This document shows positions 29,060 to 37,199 of a stretch of DNA of 64,000 nt, piece after piece (within the stretch, counting starts at the first letter, position 1; each line of letters starts with the position of its first letter). The stretch covers positions 437,001 through 501,000 of the forward strand of contig NZ_CP080025.1 of the NCBI RefSeq assembly GCF_020463795.1, written 5' to 3'. The stretch is from Echinicola marina. Its GTDB lineage: Bacteria > Bacteroidota > Bacteroidia > Cytophagales > Cyclobacteriaceae. The position numbers and the translations under genes are program-made. The notes beneath the pieces were generated by a model. That model saw only the letters and a program-made list of their open reading frames with translations, did no database searches and was not told where the DNA came from.

Positions 29060-30022
29060 TTAATCACCCAAACCAAATAGGTTTATTACATCTTTATAGG
29101 TAAGTTCAGAAAGATCGCTGTTAATTCTGCTTCTTACAGTAGCATTTAATGCTCCTTGAGGAACCATAACAAACCGGAACTCTGGCCTATCTGTACCAAA
29201 TACCAAACTTTTGCTGGAAAAGGGATATTCTCCCCCAGACATGTTATCAACCTCAATTATTATTCGGTTTTGCCAACCCGATGTTCCATCAAGAGTCCAG
29301 TAAAGACTAGATTTTATATCCCATGTCCCCATAGGACGAAAACTGGGCAACGAGAACAGGCCATCCACTGGATTTCTATGATATACAAGCAATATCCCAT
29401 TCTCATTGTTCACAAAATCATGTAAAGAGCTCGCACCAGTGACACTTAACAAAAGGTTTCTGGTCGCTGAGGGCAGGTACGCATACACCACCGCCTTAGT
29501 AGGTGATAAGCCGTCGACATTATAGGCCGTCCAATTGGAAGCTATCACATTCGCAGTTCCAGGCTCACCCTGCGGCCCCTTCAGACTGACCCCACTTCCC
29601 CATCCTGTACTTCTCTTGGGACCATAAAGTACACCTATTGTGGTTTGGAAGTAAAAATCTCCCAATTCCCCGATGTTCAGAGAAGGTGACATGGAACCAC
29701 TATAAATCCTGGAACCATCCTCACCATCCTTCCCTGGCTCTCCCTGCAACCCCGTGGGATCACCCCAACCGAAAGCGGTTTTCGGGCCATACAGTTCACT
29801 ACTATGGGTATCGATATAAAAATCACCTTCCTTTCCGTCAGATGGTTCCGGTGGCTGATTTCCATAAAGCAAACTATTCCCATCGACACCCGGAATACCC
29901 TGCTCGCCCTGTTCACCTTTTTCACCCTGCGGCCCTTCCGGTCCCTGTTCACCCTCTATACAGGAAGAAACAACTATCATGAGACACAATGCTCCAAGCA
30001 AACTATAATATTTCGTTTTCAT
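29060..30022 (-). CDS. Collagen-like repeat lipoprotein
   Basis: A 320-residue lipoprotein (lipobox IVVSSCIEG). Right after the Cys is a Gly-X-Y collagen-like run of about nine triplets (GPQGEKGEQGEQGIPG). Two homologous units follow of the type GDFYIDT...LYGPKTAFGWG and GDFYFQT...LYGPKRSTGWG, each ending in another short Gly-X-Y stretch. The C-terminal half is a separate beta-rich domain. Proteins of this layout are probably rod-like surface spikes. It is the last gene of a run of minus-strand exported proteins. Confidence 0.8.
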   Translation of the reverse strand: MKTKYYSLLGALCLMIVVSSCIEGEQGPEGPQGEKGEQGEQGIPGVDGNSLLYGNQPPEPSDGKEGDFYIDTHSSELYGPKTAFGWGDPTGLQGEPGKDGEDGSRIYSGSMSPSLNIGELGDFYFQTTIGVLYGPKRSTGWGSGVSLKGPQGEPGTANVIASNWTAYNVDGLSPTKAVVYAYLPSATRNLLLSVTGASSLHDFVNNENGILLVYHRNPVDGLFSLPSFRPMGTWDIKSSLYWTLDGTSGWQNRIIIEVDNMSGGEYPFSSKSLVFGTDRPEFRFVMVPQGALNATVRSRINSDLSELTYKDVINLFGLGD

Positions 30023-30051
30023 GTACCTATAATTTGTTTATCAAGCCATCA

Positions 30052-31371
30052 TCAATCCTGTGTTCTCTTTACCACAAAGATATCCGCTGCATGCCCTCGG
30101 TGGTCGTCATGCGACAACTGTATTGCCTTCCCATTTCCCCAATACATCGCAGCGACGGGTTTTCCGGAACTCCCAAAATCAATACCGGCAACATATACCT
30201 TTCCATCCAGTACATAGATGGCGTTTGCTTCTGCTCGGTATAATCGATCTGTCAAATCTATCGCCTCCCCATTTTTCCAGTACCTTGCCACATTTACGGT
30301 ACCCGTACCCGACTTATGCAATACCTTTTCATACCCTGCCACGTACACATCGCCATTTTCCACAAAAACAGCACGAGCTTCCGAATCTCCCTCGCCTGTC
30401 CCCAAAATAACCTCTTGTCCATTTTTCCAATATTTGGCAACGGTTACATTTCCATTCGATCCATGACCTGAAATATACACATCGCCTTGGTCAGACACTG
30501 CAATATCGGTCACCGTTCCTGTTCCTTCCAGTGAAACCGCTTCACCGTTTTTCCAGTAAGTGGGCGCAGCATTCAATACACCTGCTACGTACACATCATC
30601 GCCGGATACCGTAACCACACTATTTCCTGTTTGACCTAAGGTACCACTCGCTACATGAACAGGCGTCTCTCCACTATTTTCCCAATACACAATATCCATC
30701 ATATTGTTTGTCTTAGCTTTTATTCCCGCCACATACACATCCCCTTTTGAGACACAGATATCGTAAGCTATGGCATAATCATCGGAATCATTTGGATCTG
30801 ACAACTCCACATAGGTATCGTTTTCCCAATAGAAAGCTGAAGCGATAGCCCTTGTAAATTGTCTTTCACCAGCGATATACACCTGATTATCTGCCACCAC
30901 CATCTTGTTGTAAATCATGTTTTCAGATGACTCATGACTGTAAATAGCAGGTTCGCCATTTTTCCAATACAAAGGTCTAATGCCACCTGAAACTTCGTCA
31001 TATCCACCCCCAAGTACATAAACATCCACCTCGGCCATTTGATCCAGAACCGTGATAGTCACCGGCTCACTATCCATATACCCCTGTATCTTTGCTACGA
31101 CTGATTGGGTACCCACTTCATCAAAAACATGCTGATATCCATTTATCTTATTTCCATCGATATAGATATCAGCTCCTGAGACCGTTTGCTGTGTTTCCAT
31201 GGCAATCACCTTAAAAGTAACCGTTGATGATGCCATTACAGTTGTTTCACTGGCACTAAGCTGCAAGGTCAAATCTTCCTCCTCGACTGGCGGAGCCGGC
31301 TTCTGTTCTTCGGAACACGCACAAAACCAGACAACCGTAAGCAGTAATGTATTTGCGATTAGCTTTTTCAT
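30052..31371 (-). CDS. Beta-propeller-like repeat lipoprotein
   Basis: 439 residues with lipobox VVWFCACSE. An N-terminal Ig-like part (LQLSASETTVMASSTVTFKV) is followed by about six to seven repeats of roughly 45 residues built around YWKNGE...DVYVAGY. This resembles Bacteroidota propeller proteins that report nothing but a fold. It starts 14 bp after the preceding gene's stop and lies 29 bp from the collagen-like gene, so it is in the same operon. Ligand unknown. Confidence 0.75.
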   Translation of the reverse strand: MKKLIANTLLLTVVWFCACSEEQKPAPPVEEEDLTLQLSASETTVMASSTVTFKVIAMETQQTVSGADIYIDGNKINGYQHVFDEVGTQSVVAKIQGYMDSEPVTITVLDQMAEVDVYVLGGGYDEVSGGIRPLYWKNGEPAIYSHESSENMIYNKMVVADNQVYIAGERQFTRAIASAFYWENDTYVELSDPNDSDDYAIAYDICVSKGDVYVAGIKAKTNNMMDIVYWENSGETPVHVASGTLGQTGNSVVTVSGDDVYVAGVLNAAPTYWKNGEAVSLEGTGTVTDIAVSDQGDVYISGHGSNGNVTVAKYWKNGQEVILGTGEGDSEARAVFVENGDVYVAGYEKVLHKSGTGTVNVARYWKNGEAIDLTDRLYRAEANAIYVLDGKVYVAGIDFGSSGKPVAAMYWGNGKAIQLSHDDHRGHAADIFVVKRTQD

Positions 31372-31385
31372 TTCAACAGTTTAAT

Positions 31386-31931
31386 CTAAGGTGCGGCTAT
31401 GACAACCTCTCCTGTAACAAATACTTCCTCTCCGTCATCTCCGAGTTTAAAATCCCCCTGAAATGTCAAAATGTACGAGGCAGCCGTTGCCTCTTCTCCA
31501 TACATCGAGATATTATGCTCTTTGTAGTTTTTCAGAGTCATGCTTACAGGTCCAGCGGGACGATATTTATCTTCAGTCCCCCAAGCGCCAAATATTAGAC
31601 CTGGACCATCCCCTTCTATACTGGGCTGACCGTTATCATCCAGGGAAAGTCCTACACCTAACTGAAATTTCCCACTCTCAATCAACAATCCTGTCAGCAG
31701 CTCTCCATTGGCCTCCTCGTTGAATTCGACAAACATCACCGGATTATAAGTCCCCATCACTTCCTTGGGTACTTCTCCGGAGAATTTGCCCCCGCCTTCC
31801 AAGGTAATGTCATAAGTGTGCGCGCCATTGCTATTGATGGGGTCGACACCGTCCTCATCATTGCCCGAGCAGGCGGACATCAGGCATAGAGCCATCATGC
31901 CAATTAGGGTTTGAATCATTGTCTTTTTCAT
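31386..31931 (-). CDS. Hypothetical lipoprotein
   Basis: 181 residues with lipobox ALCLMSACSGN, then an acidic linker and a single beta-rich domain (HTYDITLEGGGKFSGEVP, SMTLKNYKEHNISMYG). I do not recognise the family. It is separated from the preceding gene by 106 bp and from the propeller gene by 14 bp. Confidence 0.65.
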   Translation of the reverse strand: MKKTMIQTLIGMMALCLMSACSGNDEDGVDPINSNGAHTYDITLEGGGKFSGEVPKEVMGTYNPVMFVEFNEEANGELLTGLLIESGKFQLGVGLSLDDNGQPSIEGDGPGLIFGAWGTEDKYRPAGPVSMTLKNYKEHNISMYGEEATAASYILTFQGDFKLGDDGEEVFVTGEVVIAAP

Positions 31932-32037
31932 GTGTTTATAAATTGTTTTTTTAAAGTCTGTAGAGAATCTCGATTTTCTATCCTTTGTTTTTGTTTCTAC
32001 TTAGGGAAGTACAAGGCATGATCCCTACATTTTATTT

Positions 32038-33189
32038 TCATTGCTGTACGCGCACCTCGTCGATGACCAATAGAATTTCCGGATAATCGGATAGGTTCGT
32101 GAAGGCTATTTGCTCCCTGTAATTTCCCGGGTCCCGATGAACAGGCACTTTGGGGAATTTAAAAAAGCCGTCTGCGGTGGCTAGGGCATCGGAGACCTTG
32201 TGTTTAACGGTCACCTCTACTCCTGTTGCACAGATTTTCTGGAGTGAAATCTCCGCCTGAAAGGCTTCCGAGGACATTAATTCTTCAGTCACGTTTTTCC
32301 CTGACCGGGCATCCAGTAGCTTAAACTGAAAGTCCAGGTACGCAGCTTCGGGCATCGCCATCGAGGGCGTAAATAGTTTTCGCTTGTTTTTGTCGCCTTG
32401 ATGTAGATACATTTCAATTGCTTTGGAACCTCCGAGGCCTTTGTTTGAAATTAGCAGTGAATCAGGCAAATAGCTGTAGTTCCAGCCCTGTGCTGCCAAA
32501 TCCACCTCGCTTTGCGCCCCTTCAAAATCAAACACCTGCAAGGAATTTTCCGACAATGATGCGGGGGCAATGACCTTGCTCAGGTACACCACTTTATTAT
32601 CCGACACGTCCGTGTCCAATGGTTTCAAAGACTTGTCTTTGATATAAGCTGACAGATCAATGAGGTAAGACTCGACGGTGACTTCATACAGTCCTGCTTG
32701 GGACAGGTCTATCGGGTCAAAGCGAAAACGTACCCAACCGGGGGTGAAAGCCCTGAATTCAAGTACTGCTTCTTCTTGGAGCAAAACCGCTCCATCCTCC
32801 AGTCTTTTGACCTGGACGGCTCCGAAGATGCCCTTGCCTTTTTTGTCGAAATCTGCCCCCCTGTTTTCCACACGAAATTCAAATTTCGTAACCTGATCTT
32901 GTGGGCAATTGGAGAAGGGAATATAATCGCCACGTGGGTACTCGGGTATCGTAATGGACTTAATGCCAATATCGATACCCTGCGCCAGTGCTTCGGTTTC
33001 GATATCGGTAATTTTCGAGGGTTCAAAATCCTCCATCCTCGATAAACCCTCCATCATTTCTTCAACCGCTTCCTCTGTATCCAAGCTATCGGTTTTGTTC
33101 CGCTCCTTACTATAACCACAAGCAAGTAAGTGCAGCGGGGAAAGGGCCAATAGCATCAGACATATTATGAGTTGTTTCGTTTTTATCAT
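32038..33189 (-). CDS. Hypothetical exported lipoprotein
   Basis: 383 residues from the ATG at 33189, which leads into a lipoprotein signal (LMLLALSPLHLLACGYS). The mature part has a probable Ig-like domain (FEFRVENRGADFDKKGKG ... GLYEVTVESYLIDL) and a C-terminal beta-sandwich that may bind a ligand. No catalytic motif is seen. It belongs to the seven-gene run of exported proteins. Confidence 0.6.
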   Translation of the reverse strand: MIKTKQLIICLMLLALSPLHLLACGYSKERNKTDSLDTEEAVEEMMEGLSRMEDFEPSKITDIETEALAQGIDIGIKSITIPEYPRGDYIPFSNCPQDQVTKFEFRVENRGADFDKKGKGIFGAVQVKRLEDGAVLLQEEAVLEFRAFTPGWVRFRFDPIDLSQAGLYEVTVESYLIDLSAYIKDKSLKPLDTDVSDNKVVYLSKVIAPASLSENSLQVFDFEGAQSEVDLAAQGWNYSYLPDSLLISNKGLGGSKAIEMYLHQGDKNKRKLFTPSMAMPEAAYLDFQFKLLDARSGKNVTEELMSSEAFQAEISLQKICATGVEVTVKHKVSDALATADGFFKFPKVPVHRDPGNYREQIAFTNLSDYPEILLVIDEVRVQQ

Positions 33190-33236
33190 TTTTGTTATGG
33201 TTAACAAGTTCTTTCCGTACAATTTTAAATGAGACA

Positions 33237-33776
33237 TTAAAACCAAATTCCATAGACGAAGTCAAATTCACCATTTTGGATATTGATGGTTTCGCTGTTC
33301 ATATTGCGCATGCCATAACGCTCAAAAGTGCCTTTTACCCTATAAAAAGTGGTATCCAGTTTGGTCCCTATTTCTTTATAATCGGTGACCCTTATTTGGG
33401 AGGTCTTCTCCCTGTTAAATCCATACCCGTTTTCATTATTGAATGTGATCACTTCATAATTCACATCAAATCCATTATCACTGTGGTCAAATGTTCCTGT
33501 AGTTGGCTCCAAGGGCACAACCACCCGTACCTGATTGGTAGTATCTTCGTGAACCTGATCGCTCCCAATGATTCCTACTGTGTTGGAGCCACCATAGAGC
33601 ACCACTTTTACCTCAGGATAATTCACCTCTTTTCCATTTACCACTCCACTGATCGAACCACCCACCTCCAAAGCATTTTGCTTTTCAGGCTCGACATCAT
33701 CATTTGAACAGGCCATTGCCAACCCCAATCCAAGCAGGAAAATTGCTTTTACATAATTTTGTTTCATGAACTTCAT
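33237..33776 (-). CDS. Hypothetical lipoprotein
   Basis: 179 residues with lipobox GLGLAMACSND. The mature part begins like a carboxypeptidase-regulatory or fimbrial Ig domain (GGSISGVVNGKEVNYPEVKV) and stays beta-rich. A second ATG at 33767 is an equally good start. Function unknown. Confidence 0.65.
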   Translation of the reverse strand: MKFMKQNYVKAIFLLGLGLAMACSNDDVEPEKQNALEVGGSISGVVNGKEVNYPEVKVVLYGGSNTVGIIGSDQVHEDTTNQVRVVVPLEPTTGTFDHSDNGFDVNYEVITFNNENGYGFNREKTSQIRVTDYKEIGTKLDTTFYRVKGTFERYGMRNMNSETINIQNGEFDFVYGIWF

Positions 33777-33887
33777 AATTATTTAAATCAATATGGAAGA
33801 ATATATTTTCATCCCTGGCAACCAGAGATCTGCCCAATACTTGAGATATCGTATTGGGCAGAAATCTTGTCTTTTTTTCTGGAATTA

Positions 33888-35180
33888 TTATGGTTTATTG
33901 TTCCAGCCCAAGTAACCTAAACCAGCTTCTCCTTTGGCCACGTTGATATAAGTGTTACTGGATCTGTTAAGGTTAGGAAGCTCCGGTTGCGAGGAACTTG
34001 CTCCCGTATAAGCAAAAAAAGCATAGTTGGGCAAGTCCTGAAATGTGGTATTGGTAACGGTAAGCATGGGATCGGCATGCATATAGACCGCTCCAGTATT
34101 CTGGATATTGCCCACAGGGAAGTCTCCTTTGGCATGTTCGATAACGGCATGTTCGATTACATTGTCCTCCTCGGTAAAGCCATAGTAAATCCCTCCCCAG
34201 TCGGTACCATTATGGGCCTTCAAATGAACAGGATCGCTAGCCGTACCCTGGATTTTCAGGCTAGGGGCGTCGGTTGCCCAGCCAGATGAAACCTGTAGGT
34301 ATGCCTCACTTCTAAACTGCATTTCCGTTCCTGCCTCTATGGTCAAGTGGCCATTGGTAGTAATTTGTACCCTACTGTCCACCAAGTACGGCACATCCAA
34401 TTGTTGCCAAGTGACCGTCTTTTCTTCAATCTCGTAATTGGATGAGGTAATGTTCAGAAAGTCTGATGCATTTCCTGCATAGGACGACGTATTATCAAAT
34501 ATATGCGCCATCTCTGCGGACACCTTCACGGGTACGCCCTCATTTCCAGTAATGACAAGATTGGAAGCTGAAACAGTCGCATTTGTCTTGACACCGTGAA
34601 AGTCCAAACCAACGCTTCCCCCGTTGCGGATTTCTACATGGCTTAAGGAAAGGGCTTGCGGAGGGGTGCCTGAAACGCCCCTTAAGGCCAGGGAACCTTC
34701 GTAAACCGGAGAAGAGGACGTGAGATTTTGTGATCCAGCGTATTCGATCACGGTGTGCTCTATGGTATTGTTAAGATTGTGGGCTTCGGTAAAAAACAGG
34801 CCTCTCCAATGCCCCTTCTGTTGGACCGTGCCCGTGAAAACCACCGGCTCTTCCTGTCTCCCCACTACTTCGAACAAATTATTGTCAAGGTTTACATATA
34901 GCCCTGCGTCCTTTTCAAAAGCAACCACTACCCCTGGGTTAATTCTAAGGGCTCCCTGAACGTTAGCCCAGCATTCAATGACATAATCAACTGGTCTTCG
35001 AGGATCATTTTCCAAGACCCGGTCTTCATTAAAATAATCACAGGCCAGCACAATGGGGGGTAGAATTTCCTCCTGAGGTTGTTCATCCTCGCTGTCACTA
35101 CAAGCGGTCAGGACTAAAAACAAACCCATCACAAGGGCGCAAATAATTTTTGCCTCCGATAAATACTTCATTTTCATCAT
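33888..35180 (-). CDS. Right-handed beta-helix-type lipoprotein
   Basis: 430 residues with lipobox FLVLTACSD. After the linker come repeated short strands, for example LRINPGVVVAFEKDAGLYVN, HWRGLFFTEAHNLNNTIEHT and DWGGIYYGFTEEDNVIEHAV. This WxGIxf...N.iehaviey pattern is typical of parallel beta-helix surface proteins in Bacteroidota. No catalytic residues of pectate-lyase type are apparent. It starts 8 bp after the barrel protein's stop, so the two are probably made together. Confidence 0.7.
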   Translation of the reverse strand: MMKMKYLSEAKIICALVMGLFLVLTACSDSEDEQPQEEILPPIVLACDYFNEDRVLENDPRRPVDYVIECWANVQGALRINPGVVVAFEKDAGLYVNLDNNLFEVVGRQEEPVVFTGTVQQKGHWRGLFFTEAHNLNNTIEHTVIEYAGSQNLTSSSPVYEGSLALRGVSGTPPQALSLSHVEIRNGGSVGLDFHGVKTNATVSASNLVITGNEGVPVKVSAEMAHIFDNTSSYAGNASDFLNITSSNYEIEEKTVTWQQLDVPYLVDSRVQITTNGHLTIEAGTEMQFRSEAYLQVSSGWATDAPSLKIQGTASDPVHLKAHNGTDWGGIYYGFTEEDNVIEHAVIEHAKGDFPVGNIQNTGAVYMHADPMLTVTNTTFQDLPNYAFFAYTGASSSQPELPNLNRSSNTYINVAKGEAGLGYLGWNNKP

Positions 35181-35188
35181 AATACGGT

Positions 35189-35731
35189 TTAGTTAAGTTT
35201 AAATTGATACCCGACTCGGAACCCAATGAATCCAAGCCCTTGACTGGAAAGGGAAAAGCCCTGATAGCTCAGTGAAAGATCCACGTCACCCAATAGATAA
35301 CCAATGGAGGCGGCATAGCCGAAAGAAGTATCCGAAGCGCTTCCCGACAAGTTTCCGGCATCTCCAAAGTCTGCTTTCAGGTTACTGCGGTTTACAGAAA
35401 GTCCCAATTGGGGCTCGAGGTACAGTTCCCCCAGCTGATGGCGATACCCTGCAAATACGGGTATAATACCCAAAGATCCTTTTAGGTTTTCGTCGTAGGT
35501 ATCTTTCAGCCCAAACTGGGAATAGCCGGTGGAAAGGGTTACTTGACCGACTGAATTCAAACGGTACAGCCCTTTAAGGGATACCCCCCAGCCCATACCA
35601 TAAGCATCGCCAAAATCACCAGTGGGCAAACCTGTCATAGCCGCTGTATTTAGGCCCAGGTCTCCCTTTTGGGCATTGGCGTTAAAGGTAAAGGCGCTCA
35701 AAAACACGCAAATGATCATTAATTTTTTCAT
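35189..35731 (-). CDS. Outer-membrane beta-barrel protein
   Basis: 180 residues: signal peptide (MIICVFLSAFTFNANAQ), then alternating amphipathic strands (WGVSLKGLYRL, VTLSTGYSQFGL, SLGIIPVFAGYRH) and an end in FRVGYQFKLN. This fits an eight-stranded OmpA/OmpX-like barrel. It is the first gene of the exported-protein run and lies back-to-back with the sigma-factor gene. Confidence 0.8.
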   Translation of the reverse strand: MKKLMIICVFLSAFTFNANAQKGDLGLNTAAMTGLPTGDFGDAYGMGWGVSLKGLYRLNSVGQVTLSTGYSQFGLKDTYDENLKGSLGIIPVFAGYRHQLGELYLEPQLGLSVNRSNLKADFGDAGNLSGSASDTSFGYAASIGYLLGDVDLSLSYQGFSLSSQGLGFIGFRVGYQFKLN

Positions 35732-35853
35732 AACAAAAGTGATTTACTTTAAAAAGAACTTGATTGATCGGCCCATGCTTGATTCTCTTCAAACATTTTT
35801 AAAGCTCAAGGGATTGCGACATGAACCTTTATATACTTCATGTGAAATGTTGG

Positions 35854-35913
35854 AAAAAGTAAACATGTACATGAAAAAAAATTGTAGTTTTGGCCACCAA
35901 GTGTTTACTTTTT
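35854..35913. promoter_or_regulatory. Inverted repeat around a possible -7 element, sigma-factor promoter region
   Basis: AAAAAGTAAACA (35854-35865) and its exact complement TGTTTACTTTTT (35902-35913) flank TAGTTTTG (35885-35892), which fits TAnnTTTG. The site lies in the divergent region between the barrel gene and the sigma gene and ends 17 bp before the sigma ATG. It could be an operator. Confidence 0.5.
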
Positions 35914-35930
35914 ACCTGATTTTACCATAA

Positions 35931-36488
35931 ATGAATAAAGAGGAGCGACTCATTCAACGTATACGTAACGGTAATAAAAAGGACCTGGGGAAGGTTTATA
36001 CAATACACAAGCCCCAATTTGTTGATTTTGCCAAAAAGTACACTAAGGAAGAGGATATGATCCTGGACATTTACCAGGACAGTGTCATAATACTGTACGA
36101 AAATATCCTAAGTGGAAAATTGGCAACATTGCAAAGCAGTCTCAAAACCTACCTTTTCGCTATTGGGAAGCATAAACTCATGGAATATTCGAGAAAAAAG
36201 GGGAAGGCTCCTCACGTAAACATTCCAATAGAGGAAATCAACCTATTTGAGGAAATTGATCCGTATGGAATGGACTTGGAGGATGAAAAGGCAATCCTAC
36301 TTCAAACAGCATATCGAAAACTTGGCCAGAAGTGCAGAGAGGTTTTACGCCTATTCTATTACGAGGGCAAAAAACTGGATGAAATCCAACAGACCCTCCG
36401 CTATGATTCAAAGGATACGGTAAAAAGTCAAAAATCAAGGTGTTTAAAACAATTAAAAGAGATTGTGGGAGCTTATGAAAAGCAGTAG
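35931..36488 (+). CDS. ECF-type RNA polymerase sigma-70 family sigma factor
   Basis: 185 residues. Region 2 spans about 10-85 (LGKVYTIHKPQFVDFAKKY, DIYQDSVIILYENI, YLFAIGKHKLMEYSRKKG) and region 4 about 120-180 (KLGQKCREVLRLFYYEGKKL, DEIQQTLRYDSKDTVKSQKS). Such factors redirect RNA polymerase to a small regulon when their anti-sigma partner is relieved. The gene overlaps the next gene by 14 nt, which suggests that the pair is translationally coupled. Confidence 0.9.
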   Translation: MNKEERLIQRIRNGNKKDLGKVYTIHKPQFVDFAKKYTKEEDMILDIYQDSVIILYENILSGKLATLQSSLKTYLFAIGKHKLMEYSRKKGKAPHVNIPIEEINLFEEIDPYGMDLEDEKAILLQTAYRKLGQKCREVLRLFYYEGKKLDEIQQTLRYDSKDTVKSQKSRCLKQLKEIVGAYEKQ

Positions 36489-37197
36489 AAACAAATTGAT
36501 CGAAAAATATTTTGAAAACAGTCTCAGCCCCCATCAACTGCACGAATTTGAGGAACTGATGGCTATCGACAAGGAGTTTTCATCAGAGGTTGAATTCCAA
36601 AAACAGCTAAAAGCTGCCATTATCCGTGAAGAAAGGGCCAATTTGAAGGCAGATTTACAGTCACTGGACAATCCCACAAAGACTTACAGTCTCCGTTGGT
36701 GGTATGTTGCTGCAGGGGTGGTATTATTGATTGGTCTGACCTGGTTGGCCAGTACTATGATCAATTCCCAACCAAACCAACTTTATACGACCTATTTTGA
36801 GCCTTATCCTAATGTGGTGGCCCCTGTAGTCCGTGGAGATGACAATGTAGAGAATGACTTAAAATCACACGCATTTCACCTATATGACCAAGGTCGATAC
36901 GAAAAAGCAGTTCCTGTATTTGAGCAGTTGTATCGGGATGGCGGTAAAGAATATGCACTTTTGTACCAAGCCGTTTCCCTGATGGCTTCCGACAGGACCC
37001 AAGAAGCCATTCCATTGTTGGAACAGCAAGACTGGACCCTAGAGGGGCGCTATACCGAAGTAGCCCATTGGTACTTGGCCCTCGCCTTCCTGGACAATCA
37101 ACAAATACCAAAGGCAAAAATCTATTTGCAAAAAGTCGAACAAACCAGTCACCCCTTGGCCAACCCAGCTGCCCAGCTCTTGAAAAGTCTCCGGTAG
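36475..37197 (+). CDS. Membrane protein with TPR-like periplasmic part, putative anti-sigma factor
   Basis: 240 residues from ATG 36475. A cytoplasmic helical N-terminus (IEKYFENSLSPHQLHEFEEL) resembles the zinc-less anti-sigma region of Bacteroidota. A single TM helix follows at about 80-100 (WWYVAAGVVLLIGLTWLA). The outside part contains TPR-type repeats (HAFHLYDQGRYEKAVPVFEQ, YLALAFLDNQQIPKAKIYLQ). The overlap with the sigma gene supports a sigma/anti-sigma pair. It converges with the CHAT gene, with only 2 bp between the stops. Confidence 0.7.
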   Translation: MKSSRNKLIEKYFENSLSPHQLHEFEELMAIDKEFSSEVEFQKQLKAAIIREERANLKADLQSLDNPTKTYSLRWWYVAAGVVLLIGLTWLASTMINSQPNQLYTTYFEPYPNVVAPVVRGDDNVENDLKSHAFHLYDQGRYEKAVPVFEQLYRDGGKEYALLYQAVSLMASDRTQEAIPLLEQQDWTLEGRYTEVAHWYLALAFLDNQQIPKAKIYLQKVEQTSHPLANPAAQLLKSLR

Positions 37198-37199
37198 GC

